Of a stretch of 64,000 bases of DNA, positions 55,555-64,000 are shown piece after piece. A program made the position numbers and the translations under genes. Source of the DNA: Idiomarina aquatica (GTDB lineage Bacteria > Pseudomonadota > Gammaproteobacteria > Enterobacterales > Alteromonadaceae). Numbering within the stretch: position 1 is the stretch's first letter; each line of letters opens with the position of its first letter. A model generated the notes under the pieces. The model ran no database searches, was not told the DNA's origin, and was given only the letters and a program-made list of their open reading frames with translations. Where the stretch lies: assembly GCF_003987185.1 (NCBI RefSeq), contig NZ_PIPS01000001.1, positions 1,178,001 through 1,242,000 of the forward strand, read 5' to 3'.

Positions 55555-56715
55555 ATGCGTTTGCCCCGCAACCTACTTGGCTGTCTTGCGTCGGTATCGC
55601 TGTGGCTGATATCGACCGGGGCAAACGCTTGGCTACAATCCACGCCGAGCGAAGCAGAGAAAGAACGCAAACAGGCCGAATTAAACGCGATTCAGGAGCA
55701 AATAGCGGAGCGTCTGGATACGCTGAAACAGCGGCAACAACAACTCACTCGTAGCGAACGTGAGCTGCAGGAACTTGAACAAAAGACCGCACAATTGGCC
55801 AGACGCCTGCAACAGACACGTCGCGAACAAGCCGAGTTACAACAGCGCATTGATGCAAATCTAAGCCGACAAAGCGAACTGCAACAACAGCAGAAGCAGC
55901 AGGCCGATGCGCTCGAGCAACAGGTCGCCAATGCCTACACCAACGGCGAACACGACTTTTTAAAACTACTGCTGAATCAGCAGAATCCCGCCGATATCGA
56001 GCGTATGCTCAGTTACTATCACTATTTTAACCAAGCTCGTATTGAACAAATCGAACGCTTAAAAGCGGTCACGCGGGAACTGAGTGCGCTGCAGCAAACT
56101 CTGGAACAACAACACGAGGCATTAGCCAGTCTGGCGGAGCAACAACAGCAGCAACGAACCGCGTTACAGCAACAGCAGGCGGAACAGGAAACGCTGTTGG
56201 CCAAGCTGCAACAACGACAGCGTTCTGATCAGGCTCGCTTGCAGCAATTAGAGCAAAGCCGGGAGCAATTGGAACAAGTCATTGAAGCGATTGAACAGGC
56301 GCTCAAGGCTGATGTCCGTCTGGTCGGTTTAGAGCCGGTTAAATCTCGCTTACAATGGCCAACGCAAGGCCGCGTGAGAAAACTCTTTGGCCAGTCCCGT
56401 GAGGGGCCACTGCGCTGGAAAGGCGTGATGATCGAAGGCGCAAACGGACAGGCCGTTCGCACCATCGCCGACGGCCGGGTATTATTTGCCAACTGGCTGC
56501 GCGGCTTTGGCTTAGTCACCGTCATTGACCACGGTGAAGGTTATATGAGCCTCTATGGGCACAACCAAACGTTATTAAAAGACGTTGGTGATGAAGTTAA
56601 GATGGGTGAGGAAATTGCGCTAATGGGTCAGTCCGGAGGTCGCTCGGATGCAGCGCTTTACTTCGAAATCCGATACCGGGGCAATGCACAAAACCCAACT
56701 CGATGGATTAACTAG
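55555..56715 (+). CDS. envC: Murein hydrolase activator EnvC
   Basis: The 386-residue protein has a signal peptide (ending GANAWL), a long Gln/Glu-rich coiled coil (about 30-255) and a C-terminal LytM domain (about 275-386). The LytM domain lacks the zinc ligands of active endopeptidases (IEGANGQAV, DHGEGYMSLYGHN), as in EnvC, which activates the amidases AmiA and AmiB at the septum together with FtsEX. It follows gpmI by six bases and is followed by yibQ, as in E. coli. ftsE and ftsX, its partners, are also in this window. Confidence 0.95.
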   Translation: MRLPRNLLGCLASVSLWLISTGANAWLQSTPSEAEKERKQAELNAIQEQIAERLDTLKQRQQQLTRSERELQELEQKTAQLARRLQQTRREQAELQQRIDANLSRQSELQQQQKQQADALEQQVANAYTNGEHDFLKLLLNQQNPADIERMLSYYHYFNQARIEQIERLKAVTRELSALQQTLEQQHEALASLAEQQQQQRTALQQQQAEQETLLAKLQQRQRSDQARLQQLEQSREQLEQVIEAIEQALKADVRLVGLEPVKSRLQWPTQGRVRKLFGQSREGPLRWKGVMIEGANGQAVRTIADGRVLFANWLRGFGLVTVIDHGEGYMSLYGHNQTLLKDVGDEVKMGEEIALMGQSGGRSDAALYFEIRYRGNAQNPTRWIN

Positions 56716-56716
56716 T

Positions 56717-57493
56717 ATGCGACTCGGTTGGTTATTGCTGTCTATCCTCGCTTTAATCGTGCTCTTTTCGGCAACAGTCGAGGCCGCTAAACAACCGGCT
56801 AAAATTGCCATCATCATTGATGACATGGGCAACAGTCGTGCCGATCTTGACGCCGCGCTGTTACCCGGCCGATTAACCTTTGCGGTGTTGCCTTTTACCC
56901 CTCATGGCCGCGCCTTTGCCTTGCGCGCCCACCATCAGGGTAAGCAAATTATGCTGCACGCACCGATGCAGGCCGTTCGGGGCAACCGTCTAGGCCCTGG
57001 TGCGTTAACCACCGAAATGTCGCTGCCAGAGATCAAACTTGAGTTGCAACGGGCGTTAGACGATATCCCCTATGTAGCGGGCGTCAATAATCATATGGGT
57101 AGCTACTTTACTCAGGTTGAAGACGCCATGCAGGCGGTTATGGAGACGTTGCAACACCGGCAACTGTTCTTTATCGACAGTCGCACCTCTGAGTTCAGTG
57201 TCGCCGAGCAAACCGCCCTGGACTTTGGTGTCCCAACCGCACACCGGCACGTTTTTCTGGATAATGACATCACTCCGGAGTACCTCGAACAGCAATGGCA
57301 ATTACTGCTGGATGCGGCACTGAGTCAAGGGCACGCGGTGGGCATCGGGCATCCCTACCCCGAAACGTTGGCGTTTCTAAAACAGCAGATTCCGCGCTTG
57401 AAACAGCAAGGGATAGAGCTGGTGTTTGCCAGTGAGCTGGCCACCGAACAACCGGGGTTATTACCCCGTCGCGTCTTCCAGGTCAGTGAGTAA
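56717..57493 (+). CDS. Divergent polysaccharide deacetylase (YibQ)
   Basis: The 258-residue protein has a signal peptide ([19 protein letters not shown]) and a divergent NodB-fold domain: [37 protein letters not shown] and FIDSRTS. It is the YibQ/DUF610 type that follows envC in many gammaproteobacteria. It is probably a periplasmic carbohydrate deacetylase, but no substrate is known. The start lies one base after the envC stop. Confidence 0.92.
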   Translation: MRLGWLLLSILALIVLFSATVEAAKQPAKIAIIIDDMGNSRADLDAALLPGRLTFAVLPFTPHGRAFALRAHHQGKQIMLHAPMQAVRGNRLGPGALTTEMSLPEIKLELQRALDDIPYVAGVNNHMGSYFTQVEDAMQAVMETLQHRQLFFIDSRTSEFSVAEQTALDFGVPTAHRHVFLDNDITPEYLEQQWQLLLDAALSQGHAVGIGHPYPETLAFLKQQIPRLKQQGIELVFASELATEQPGLLPRRVFQVSE

Positions 57494-57712
57494 GATCAAC
57501 GCCTGATCACGATCATCGCCACACACCTCACGGTCTGCAGCAAACTGTTCACAGACAGCCGGACGATCCGGGTGACCAAAGAGTTTGCATAGGTTGTTCT
57601 CATCCAATTGCACGCAGCGCACACCGGCCGGCTTGCCCGCGGGCATGCCGGGAATGGGTGAGCTTATCGACGGAGCAATACAGCATGCGCCACAGCCCAT
57701 TCGGCATTGCAT
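57461..57712 (-). CDS. YkgJ-type cysteine cluster protein
   Basis: The 83-residue protein has the N-terminal cluster CRMGCGACC and further cysteines in [16 protein letters not shown] and PAVCEQF, the CxxxCxxCC pattern of the YkgJ family, thought to bind zinc or an Fe-S cluster. Its 3' end overlaps yibQ by 33 bases on the opposite strand. The rpoH terminator lies just upstream. Confidence 0.85.
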   Translation of the reverse strand: MQCRMGCGACCIAPSISSPIPGMPAGKPAGVRCVQLDENNLCKLFGHPDRPAVCEQFAADREVCGDDRDQALILLTDLEDATG

Positions 57713-57735
57713 AGGAACTCCTTACTGCAGATATG

Positions 57736-57764
57736 AAAAAGGCGCTGACAATGCAGCGCCTTTT
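57736..57764 (-). terminator. Rho-independent terminator of rpoH
   Basis: GGCGCTG (57741-57747) pairs with CAGCGCC (57754-57760), flanked by AAAAA and TTTT. On the minus strand it ends in a T-run shortly after the rpoH stop. Confidence 0.9.
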
Positions 57765-57781
57765 AACAATACGTTTAGTGA

Positions 57782-58642
57782 TTACGCCATTGCTGTGCGT
57801 AGCTTCTTCATCGCATTTTGTTCAAGCTGACGGACACGTTCCGCCGATACCTGATATTTGGCGGCTAAATCGTGCAAGGTGGCTTTATTGTCCGTTAACC
57901 AACGTGACTGCACGATGTCCTGACTGCGTTCGTCCAACTGACTCATCGCCGTAAACAGCTTTTTCTGAGTATGAGCTTCGTAATCTTCCGCTTCAATTTC
58001 TTCTGCCAGATCAGAACGTTTGTCTTCAAGATACATGGCCGGCGTATAATTACTGCCTTCTTTCGCATCATCGTCGTCAGAGCTCAACTCAAATGCCTGG
58101 TCATGAGCGCTCATTCGAGCTTCCATTTCCATGACTTCTTTGGTTGATACGCCCAGTTCTTCCGCCACTGTTTCCACTTCTTTCTGGCTGAACCAACCCA
58201 GACGTTTCTTCATTTTACGAAGATTAAAGAATAATTTACGTTGCGCCTTGGTGGTTGCCACTTTAACAACGCGCCAGTTGCGCAACACGTATTCATGAAT
58301 CTCTGCTTTTATCCAATGCACAGCAAAAGATACTAAGCGAACCCCAACTTCAGGGTTAAAACGTTTTACCGCTTTCATTAAGCCGATATTACCTTCTTGA
58401 ATCAAATCAGCTTGCGGTAAACCATAGCCAGAATAGCCGCGGGCAATATGCACCACAAAACGCAGGTGCGACATGATCAGCTCTCGCGCTGAATCCAGAT
58501 CGCCCTCGTGATACAACCGAGTTGCCAACTCTTTCTCTTTTTCCGCAGTCAACATCGGAATGCGGTTTACAGCCTGAATGTAACCGTCAAGACCGCCCCC
58601 CTGTGGGACTGACAACGCCATGGTTTGTAATTCAGTGCTCAT
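57782..58642 (-). CDS. rpoH: Heat-shock sigma factor RpoH (sigma 32)
   Basis: The 286-residue protein has sigma region 2 ([41 protein letters not shown]), the RpoH box ([27 protein letters not shown]) and region 4 with a helix-turn-helix ([26 protein letters not shown]). It directs RNA polymerase to heat-shock promoters. It lies downstream of ftsX on the same strand, with a 155-base gap that must hold its own promoters, as in E. coli. Confidence 0.98.
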   Translation of the reverse strand: MSTELQTMALSVPQGGGLDGYIQAVNRIPMLTAEKEKELATRLYHEGDLDSARELIMSHLRFVVHIARGYSGYGLPQADLIQEGNIGLMKAVKRFNPEVGVRLVSFAVHWIKAEIHEYVLRNWRVVKVATTKAQRKLFFNLRKMKKRLGWFSQKEVETVAEELGVSTKEVMEMEARMSAHDQAFELSSDDDDAKEGSNYTPAMYLEDKRSDLAEEIEAEDYEAHTQKKLFTAMSQLDERSQDIVQSRWLTDNKATLHDLAAKYQVSAERVRQLEQNAMKKLRTAMA

Positions 58643-58797
58643 CGACTACCTCTATGCTAAAACTTCGGTATAAAGACGCTTATAGCTACTTTAACTGCCC
58701 TTTATGACCCTTTTTTGACAGAAAAGTTCCGTTTTTCGGCGCACTTCTTTGTGCTCGCCAAAAATTTAGTATATCTAAGATCAGTACGATCGCAACC

Positions 58798-59787
58798 CTA
58801 TTGCGGTTCAATACTTCGAATATGACGGCGCACCGCCAAATACGAGCCGGCTAATCCCAACACCACCGCAATAAGCCAAACGAACAACATTTCATTGAAG
58901 CTTAGGCCAGCCAGTTGAAACTGCGTGTCATAAAGTTCGGTGACCGTTAACACCGACGACTCAACCCACCATATGAGTAGGGCCGTTGCCAGCCAGGCCA
59001 ATATGCCTCCAACAAATCCGTACCATACACCGGTGTATAAAAACGGCCGTTGAATAAAGGCATTGGTGGCGCCCACCAGCTTCATGACGACGATCGCCTC
59101 ACGTTGGCTGAGGATATTTAAGCGAATGGTATTACCAACAATCAGTACCACCGACAAACACAACAGCAGGCCAAGGCCGCCCAAAATATCTTTCGCCAGA
59201 TTCAGCAACGCCTGTAATCGCTCCAGCCACTGCACGTCCAGCTTGCCAAACTCAACCTCGCGGGCACCTTCTAATTCCGCCAACAACGATTCCGCTTTTT
59301 CCGGCGCACGAAAGCTTTCCGCCGGAATCACCAACAAAACGTCCGGCAATGGGTTATTTTCAAGATAATCCAGCGTTTCGCCGAAGCCGGAACGCTGTCT
59401 GAACTCGGCTAAACCTTGTTCTTTGGTAATCAACGTCACCTCATCAATACGAGGATCTAATTCCCATTGTGTTTTTAACGTTTGCCGCGTTTGCTCATCC
59501 AGGTCTTTGCGTAAAAACAGCGACATTTGTGACGCTTGTTGCCATTCACCGGATATCGCTGAGGTATTCTTAACCAGCACATAAAGCGCTGACGGTAAAG
59601 TCAGACTTAAACCGAGCACGGCCATGGTCAGTAACGACGCAAAGGGGTTACGCCACAGTTCACCAAGGCTGGCGACGGCCTGTTGCAGATGATGCACCGG
59701 CACCATTAACGCGCGCCGGTACCACGCCAGCTTTTGCCGTTGTTGCGCGCCCGCCGCGCTTTCCCGGTTACCGAACAACAGACTCAT
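58798..59787 (-). CDS. ftsX: Cell division protein FtsX
   Basis: The 329-residue protein has four membrane helices, one near 45-65 and three after 190, and a large periplasmic loop (about 75-180), the FtsX topology. Together with FtsE it transmits a signal across the membrane to EnvC and the amidases. Its start overlaps ftsE by 4 bases. Confidence 0.95.
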   Translation of the reverse strand: MSLLFGNRESAAGAQQRQKLAWYRRALMVPVHHLQQAVASLGELWRNPFASLLTMAVLGLSLTLPSALYVLVKNTSAISGEWQQASQMSLFLRKDLDEQTRQTLKTQWELDPRIDEVTLITKEQGLAEFRQRSGFGETLDYLENNPLPDVLLVIPAESFRAPEKAESLLAELEGAREVEFGKLDVQWLERLQALLNLAKDILGGLGLLLCLSVVLIVGNTIRLNILSQREAIVVMKLVGATNAFIQRPFLYTGVWYGFVGGILAWLATALLIWWVESSVLTVTELYDTQFQLAGLSFNEMLFVWLIAVVLGLAGSYLAVRRHIRSIEPQ

Positions 59788-60464
59788 GCCAATGGCTCCT
59801 CTTCCAGTCCGTCATTGATCAACCGACCTTCTTTGAGCGTCAGCGTACGGTATTTCAAGCGAGCTATCAGTCCCAGATCATGGGTCGCGATAAGCACCGC
59901 GACACCCACTTTGTTAAAGGATTCAAACAAGCGGATGATTTCCATCGATAACTTCGGATCGAGGTTGCCGGTTGGTTCATCGGCCAATAACAACGGTGGT
60001 TTATTGACTATAGCGCGAGCAATGCCGACACGCTGTTGTTCGCCGCCTGAAAGCATTTGCGGGTAATGCCGGTACTTATCCGCCAGACCGACTTTTTCCA
60101 GCGCAGCCAACACCCGTTTGCGTGCCTCTTGCACGCTATAGCCTTCGATAATTAACGGCAGCGCGACATTGTCAAACACCGACTTATCCATCAGCAAGCG
60201 ATGATCTTGAAAGATCATGCCGATATCACGACGTACAAACGGCACCTGTGATGACTTAATTTTGCGTAAATCATGACCGTTTATCAGAACCCGCCCGGCG
60301 GTGGGTCGTTCCATGATACTGATAAGTTTTAGTAAGGTACTTTTGCCCGCTCCGGAATGCCCCGTCAGGAACGCCATTTCACCCGGTTTTATGTGAAAAT
60401 CAACGTGACTCAGCGCCTGATGGCCGCCGGGATAGGTTTTACTGACCTGCTCAAAGCGAATCAT
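59784..60464 (-). CDS. ftsE: Cell division ATPase FtsE
   Basis: The 226-residue ABC ATPase has Walker A (GHSGAGKST), signature ([17 protein letters not shown]) and Walker B ([12 protein letters not shown]). It pairs with FtsX and drives septal peptidoglycan hydrolysis through EnvC. It starts three bases after the ftsY stop. Confidence 0.97.
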   Translation of the reverse strand: MIRFEQVSKTYPGGHQALSHVDFHIKPGEMAFLTGHSGAGKSTLLKLISIMERPTAGRVLINGHDLRKIKSSQVPFVRRDIGMIFQDHRLLMDKSVFDNVALPLIIEGYSVQEARKRVLAALEKVGLADKYRHYPQMLSGGEQQRVGIARAIVNKPPLLLADEPTGNLDPKLSMEIIRLFESFNKVGVAVLIATHDLGLIARLKYRTLTLKEGRLINDGLEEEPLA

Positions 60465-60467
60465 GGT

Positions 60468-61685
60468 TTACTCAGTTGTGTTATCCGATTCAGACTCTAG
60501 CTTACGGTCAAACAATGCCTGGATAAAGTCTTTCGCCACAAAAGGGCGTAAATCGTCTAATTGCTCGCCCACTCCAATGTAGCGAATCGGTATCGCAAAT
60601 TGATCAGCAACCGCAAAGATAACACCGCCTTTCGCGGTACCGTCCAGTTTGGTCATCACAATTCCGGATACGCCAACCGCCTCGGTAAACAGTTTTGCCT
60701 GACTGATGGCGTTTTGGCCGGTGCCGGCATCAAGGGTTAGCATGACTTCATGTGGCGCATTGGGATCGAGCTTCTTCATTACCCGCACGATCTTTTTCAG
60801 TTCTTCCATCAGGTTTGCTTTATTCTGCAAACGTCCGGCGGTGTCCGCGATCAACACATCAATGTTACGCGCTTTGGCCGCCTGCAGTGCATCAAACAGC
60901 ACCGATGCACTGTCCGAGCCGGTTTGTTGGGCGATCACCGGAATATCGTTTCGTTCACCCCATATTTCCAACTGCTCTACCGCCGCAGCGCGGAAGGTGT
61001 CACCGGCCGCCAGCATCACCGATTTGCCTTCGTTTTTGAACTGCTTGGCCAGTTTGCCAATGGTGGTGGTCTTACCCACGCCGTTAACGCCGGTCATCAA
61101 GATCACAAACGGGCTGTCCGATGGCGGAATCTCTAACGGCTTATCAACCGGTTTTAGGAGCTCCGCCAGTTGCTCTTGCAACAGCTCATACAGCGCTTCG
61201 GCATCATTCAGTTGCTTTCGATCCGCCTGCTGAGTCAGATTGTCGATGATTTTGGTAGTGGTACTGACCCCCAAATCGGCCATTAATAACTGTGTTTCAA
61301 GCTCTTCAAATAACTCATCATCGATTTTCTTACCGCGGAAAATGCCGAACAAGCCAGAACCGATAGAGCCGGAGGTTTTTTTAAGACCTTGCGTTAACCG
61401 TTGCCAAAACCCTTTTTTCTTCTCCGGTTTGGGCGGTTCCCCCGCCTTGGGCTCAGCCGCAGAGTGCGCTTTCGGAGCTTCCGGTTCAACCGCTGGCAAG
61501 CCCTTACCGGCGGCCGAGTCTGCCGTCACCTGTGCGCAATCGTCCACAGCGGATGGCGTGTCCGCACTTTTCAGCGGCGTATGCCGAGGCTGTGTATCCT
61601 GCTCGGCAGCGCTTTGCGGAGTTTCTTGCTCAGCAGTTTTCTTGTGCTTTTTCTTAAAAATCGAGAACAACGAACCTTTTGCCAT
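60468..61685 (-). CDS. ftsY: Signal recognition particle receptor FtsY
   Basis: The 405-residue protein has a variable charged N-domain rich in Ala, Glu, Lys and Pro (1-95), then the N and G domains of SRP GTPases: GVNGVGKTTTIGKLA (P-loop), DTAGRLQNKANLMEEL and TKLDGTAKGG. It docks ribosome-SRP complexes at the membrane. It leads the ftsY-ftsE-ftsX operon and diverges from rsmD, as in E. coli. Confidence 0.98.
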   Translation of the reverse strand: MAKGSLFSIFKKKHKKTAEQETPQSAAEQDTQPRHTPLKSADTPSAVDDCAQVTADSAAGKGLPAVEPEAPKAHSAAEPKAGEPPKPEKKKGFWQRLTQGLKKTSGSIGSGLFGIFRGKKIDDELFEELETQLLMADLGVSTTTKIIDNLTQQADRKQLNDAEALYELLQEQLAELLKPVDKPLEIPPSDSPFVILMTGVNGVGKTTTIGKLAKQFKNEGKSVMLAAGDTFRAAAVEQLEIWGERNDIPVIAQQTGSDSASVLFDALQAAKARNIDVLIADTAGRLQNKANLMEELKKIVRVMKKLDPNAPHEVMLTLDAGTGQNAISQAKLFTEAVGVSGIVMTKLDGTAKGGVIFAVADQFAIPIRYIGVGEQLDDLRPFVAKDFIQALFDRKLESESDNTTE

Positions 61686-61819
61686 AATTGCTTAACCTTG
61701 GAATTTCTTTGTCCTGGCTGTTTGCCTTGGAACAACGGCGCCGTAACGAGTAAACTATGCGCTAAGTTTACCACGCTCTTTCTTAACTGACGATGGAGTG
61801 AATACCCGGAGAGGTCAAA

Positions 61820-62386
61820 TTGCGCAAAAATGCTGGACAATTAAGGGTCATTGGCGGCCAATGGCGAGGACGGAAATTGCCCATACTCGATAGCGACGGA
61901 TTGCGTCCAACCACAGATCGAGTGCGCGAAACGCTGTTTAACTGGCTTCAGTTTGATGTGGCTGACGCGGTTGTAGTGGATCTGTTCGCCGGTGCCGGGG
62001 GGCTTGGCCTGGAAGCCGCTTCCCGCGGTGCAGCAGAGGTTCTTCTTATCGAACGGGATAAACGGGTCGCGACGCAACTCAGCGAGAACCTGAACACACT
62101 CAAGGCAACCAACGCCCGAGTACTTGTGGCTGATGCACTGGCATTGTTGCAATCGCCTTCCTCATTGCCACCACATTGGGATATCGTCTTCGTCGATCCG
62201 CCCTTCGCCCAAGGCTTGGCCGATCAGACCCTCGAACGCCTGCTAAACTGCCCACAAGTGAACACTGACACACTGATCTATTTAGAAACCGAACACGGCT
62301 TTTCGCCCAGCAACGCAACGCGTTGGCAGGTAATCAAGGAAAAACGCCATGGTGCGGTGCAATTCTGTCTATTACAAAAAAGGTAA
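61820..62386 (+). CDS. rsmD: 16S rRNA m2G966 methyltransferase RsmD
   Basis: The 188-residue SAM enzyme has VIGGQWRGRKLP at the start, a SAM-binding loop VVDLFAGAGGLGLEAASRGA and the catalytic motif VFVDPPFAQG. It methylates G966 of 16S rRNA. The start is a TTG at 61820 with GGAGAGG before it. Confidence 0.95.
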   Translation: MRKNAGQLRVIGGQWRGRKLPILDSDGLRPTTDRVRETLFNWLQFDVADAVVVDLFAGAGGLGLEAASRGAAEVLLIERDKRVATQLSENLNTLKATNARVLVADALALLQSPSSLPPHWDIVFVDPPFAQGLADQTLERLLNCPQVNTDTLIYLETEHGFSPSNATRWQVIKEKRHGAVQFCLLQKR

Positions 62387-62390
62387 CCTA

Positions 62391-62684
62391 ATGAAAACTG
62401 CAATTATTATCGGAAAATGCGTCTTTGCGGTGATTTGGCTGGCATTGTTTGCTGTATTAGCCGGATTTGCCGGCGACATCGGCTCGCAGACCTACGCTCT
62501 GGTCGCGCTACTATTGGCCGTTATGGTGATCATGCACTTACTGTTACTTGGTACCTTCGTCGCCATCATGAAGCCACAAATGCTGTGGAAAAAAGGCGAC
62601 AGTTGGCAGATTCTGGCGTTTGGTATTTTTGCCTGGCTGGCCATTTTCAAGCGCACCAATGACCATCAGTCTTCCTCTAACTGA
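62391..62684 (+). CDS. DUF1145 (YhhL-like) membrane protein
   Basis: The 97-residue protein has about three hydrophobic helices (GKCVFAVIWLALFAVLAGF, YALVALLLAVMVIMHLLLLGTFVAIM, LAFGIFAWLAIF). Position right after rsmD and layout match E. coli YhhL (DUF1145). The function is unknown. Its end overlaps the next, opposite gene by 19 bases. Confidence 0.82.
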   Translation: MKTAIIIGKCVFAVIWLALFAVLAGFAGDIGSQTYALVALLLAVMVIMHLLLLGTFVAIMKPQMLWKKGDSWQILAFGIFAWLAIFKRTNDHQSSSN

Positions 62685-63271
62685 AGCCCCAGATTCGACA
62701 CACCTTCATCAATGACCATCTGCCGTACTTGTTTAATCAGTGCGGCACTGACGGCCGGTTGGCTCTCTAAAAAGCTCACCATCGCCTGTTGCATGGCAAT
62801 CTCATATTGATACAACTCATGTTCATCAACATGCTGTTGCAGTTCGTCGGCGGGAACTTGTTCGGCATCATTCAGCTCGATAAATTTCACCACGCTGGCT
62901 TGCGACACTTTGGCAACATCCAGCAAATTACCGGCATTTTTATCCAGTAAGCCCTGCAACAAGATGCTGATTGCAGTACACGCATCCATCGCCGGATAGA
63001 CACCGAGCATATCGTGGCCATGCTCGCTTGGGGTCACTTCATCCACTTTTTCCTGCCAGCGGCCAAAGTTGACTTTGACCTGCTTCGGTTGTGCAACATG
63101 ATCCCAACACGCATTCAGCGCGCCGCGCAACGGCTTAGCGTCACCAAATTGCGTGATGTGGCAGAAGAATTCGTAGTTAGGTACCATGCGTTCGCACAGA
63201 TACAGCGCCAGCACCACTTGATGATCCCAGTCTAAATCACGAATGCGCTGGAAGGTATTTAGCTCAGCCAA
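62666..63271 (-). CDS. DUF416 (YjaG-like) protein
   Basis: The 201-residue protein matches the YjaG family: LDWDHQVVLALYLCERMVPNY near the start and a mostly helical body with YPAMDACTAISILLQGLLD. It is cytosolic, with no known activity. It converges with the yhhL-like gene. Confidence 0.88.
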   Translation of the reverse strand: MAELNTFQRIRDLDWDHQVVLALYLCERMVPNYEFFCHITQFGDAKPLRGALNACWDHVAQPKQVKVNFGRWQEKVDEVTPSEHGHDMLGVYPAMDACTAISILLQGLLDKNAGNLLDVAKVSQASVVKFIELNDAEQVPADELQQHVDEHELYQYEIAMQQAMVSFLESQPAVSAALIKQVRQMVIDEGVSNLGLQLEED

Positions 63272-63283
63272 GGGACATCCTAT

Positions 63284-63706
63284 TTAGGTCGCGAAAATAT
63301 CGTCATCGCTCTTGAAGGTTTTAAACTCCAGGGCGTTACCACAATAATCGTAGAAGAACATGGTGCCCTGTTCGCCCGGTTTTCCTTTGAAGCGAATATA
63401 GGGTTCGATAACAAATTCAATACCCGCGGCACGGACGCGTTCGGCAAGAGCTTCCCAATCATCACGTAACAGCACCACGCCAAAATGCGGTACCGGCACA
63501 GAGTGACCGTCCACGCCATTATGATTTTTCAGACCGGCGACATCCGGAGCCACGTGAGTGACGAATTGGTGCCCGTAGAAATTCCAATCGATCCAGTGAT
63601 CACTGCTACGGCCTTGCTCAAGACCCATGACGTCACCGTAAAAACGGCGGGCATTATCGAGCGAGGTGACTGGAATCGCAAGATGGAAGGGACGTACTGC
63701 GTTCAT
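63284..63706 (-). CDS. VOC family protein (glyoxalase fold)
   Basis: The 140-residue protein has two beta-alpha-beta-beta-beta modules: PFHLAIPVTSLDNARRFYGDVMGLEQG, with a metal-type His, and a C-terminal part with GTMFFYDYCGNALEFKTF, with a metal-type Glu. Similar proteins are often listed as dioxygenase or lactoylglutathione-lyase-like. The true substrate is unknown. It is followed by the yjaG-like gene on the same strand (12-base gap). Confidence 0.88.
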   Translation of the reverse strand: MNAVRPFHLAIPVTSLDNARRFYGDVMGLEQGRSSDHWIDWNFYGHQFVTHVAPDVAGLKNHNGVDGHSVPVPHFGVVLLRDDWEALAERVRAAGIEFVIEPYIRFKGKPGEQGTMFFYDYCGNALEFKTFKSDDDIFAT

Positions 63707-63720
63707 ACCGCCCTCTTAAT

Positions 63721-63957
63721 TTAGTGGCTAAGATGAGTTGTCGCTGAGGTCGAACGGGTTGATGAGGTCTGCGGTGAACGCTTCCACATTCTTACGCCGA
63801 TCGCTGTCATCAGCAGGATCCAATTTAACGGCGGAATAAAACCGGCCGTTAATACGGCTAACAGATTCCAAAGTGGTTTTTGCTGATATTGCCCTACCAA
63901 TCCGTAGAACAACAACGCAGCTACGAGTCCCTGCAATACCAGTAGGCTCAATAGCAT
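63721..63957 (-). CDS. Small membrane protein of unknown function
   Basis: The 78-residue protein has two membrane helices (SLLVLQGLVAALLFYGLVG and LWNLLAVLTAGFIPPLNWILLMTAIGV) and a Ser/Thr-rich tail. AAGGA lies eight bases before the ATG at 63957. It sits 14 bases before the VOC gene on the same strand. No family is recognised. Confidence 0.6.
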   Translation of the reverse strand: MLLSLLVLQGLVAALLFYGLVGQYQQKPLWNLLAVLTAGFIPPLNWILLMTAIGVRMWKRSPQTSSTRSTSATTHLSH

Positions 63958-64000
63958 AGGATGTATCCTTCTTATCTGTGTCTGTTTGCTTTGTTGTTAT

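Noticed and set aside
55730-56280. CAACAG/CAGCAA-rich stretch resembling a simple-sequence repeat
   Set aside because: It encodes the Gln-rich coiled coil of EnvC; the repetition comes from codon use in that domain.
60706-61233. Open frame of 175 codons on plus, antisense to ftsY
   Set aside because: It lies fully within ftsY, its composition (Ser/Ala/Cys-rich) is typical of an antisense shadow, and it has no ribosome site.

Overview
The window looks like chromosomal DNA of a marine gammaproteobacterium of the Alteromonadales. The best guess is Idiomarina or a close relative (Idiomarinaceae). This rests on recognisable protein sequences (OmpR, GreB, FabR, LexA and RpoH close to the enterobacterial ones), on conserved gene neighbourhoods, and on a caa3-type cytochrome oxidase operon of the marine kind. 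I saw no tRNA, rRNA, CRISPR array, prophage or insertion sequence. Genes are packed tightly, and many convergent pairs overlap by 4 to 33 bases.

Layout. 1-8 kb: start of envZ and ompR (minus), then a block not found between ompR and greB in enterobacteria: a two-TM potassium-type channel, an RND pump and its adaptor in one coupled operon, a membrane diguanylate cyclase, a VOC protein and a small exported protein. 8-11 kb: greB and tex. 11-14.3 kb: a HExxH metalloprotease-like protein, a small protein resembling a flagellar axial N-terminus, a fatty acid desaturase and the divergent repressor fabR, with a near-palindromic FabR operator between the last two. 14.3-21.8 kb: an S9 peptidase, an ABC-2 exporter, pckA and an NSS sodium symporter. 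21.9-26.3 kb: coaD, kbl-tdh (threonine catabolism), glpE-glpG and a FliL-like exported protein. 26.4-31.6 kb: ubiC-ubiA, plsB, and lexA-sulA behind two LexA boxes.

31.8-40.1 kb is an aerobic respiration operon: coxB (fused to cytochrome c), coxA, ctaG, coxC, surf1, a Sco-like CX3C protein, ctaA (heme A synthase), ctaB (heme O synthase) and sco, with one small DUF2909 gene on the opposite strand. 40-44 kb: a polysaccharide deacetylase lipoprotein, dinF (MATE) and a DUF4397 lipoprotein. 44-48.7 kb: nfuA, comF, bioH, mutM, a 2OG-Fe(II) oxygenase, rpmG and rpmB. 48.7-49.2 kb is a non-coding stretch holding two inverted copies of an 89-nt structured element, the most unusual feature seen. 49.2-57.7 kb: radC, coaBC, slmA, gpsA, secB, yibN, gpmI, envC, yibQ and a YkgJ-type protein. 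57.8-64 kb: rpoH, ftsX-ftsE-ftsY, rsmD, yhhL-like, yjaG-like, a VOC protein and a small membrane protein.

Most of the window is core housekeeping: cell division and envelope (ftsEXY, envC, slmA, plsB), stress regulons (lexA-sulA, rpoH), cofactor synthesis (coaD, coaBC, ubiCA, bioH, nfuA), membrane lipid homeostasis (desaturase-fabR, plsB, gpsA) and respiration. The accessory parts are the block at 1-8 kb, the metalloprotease-like gene pair at 11-12.3 kb, and the intergenic repeat element.
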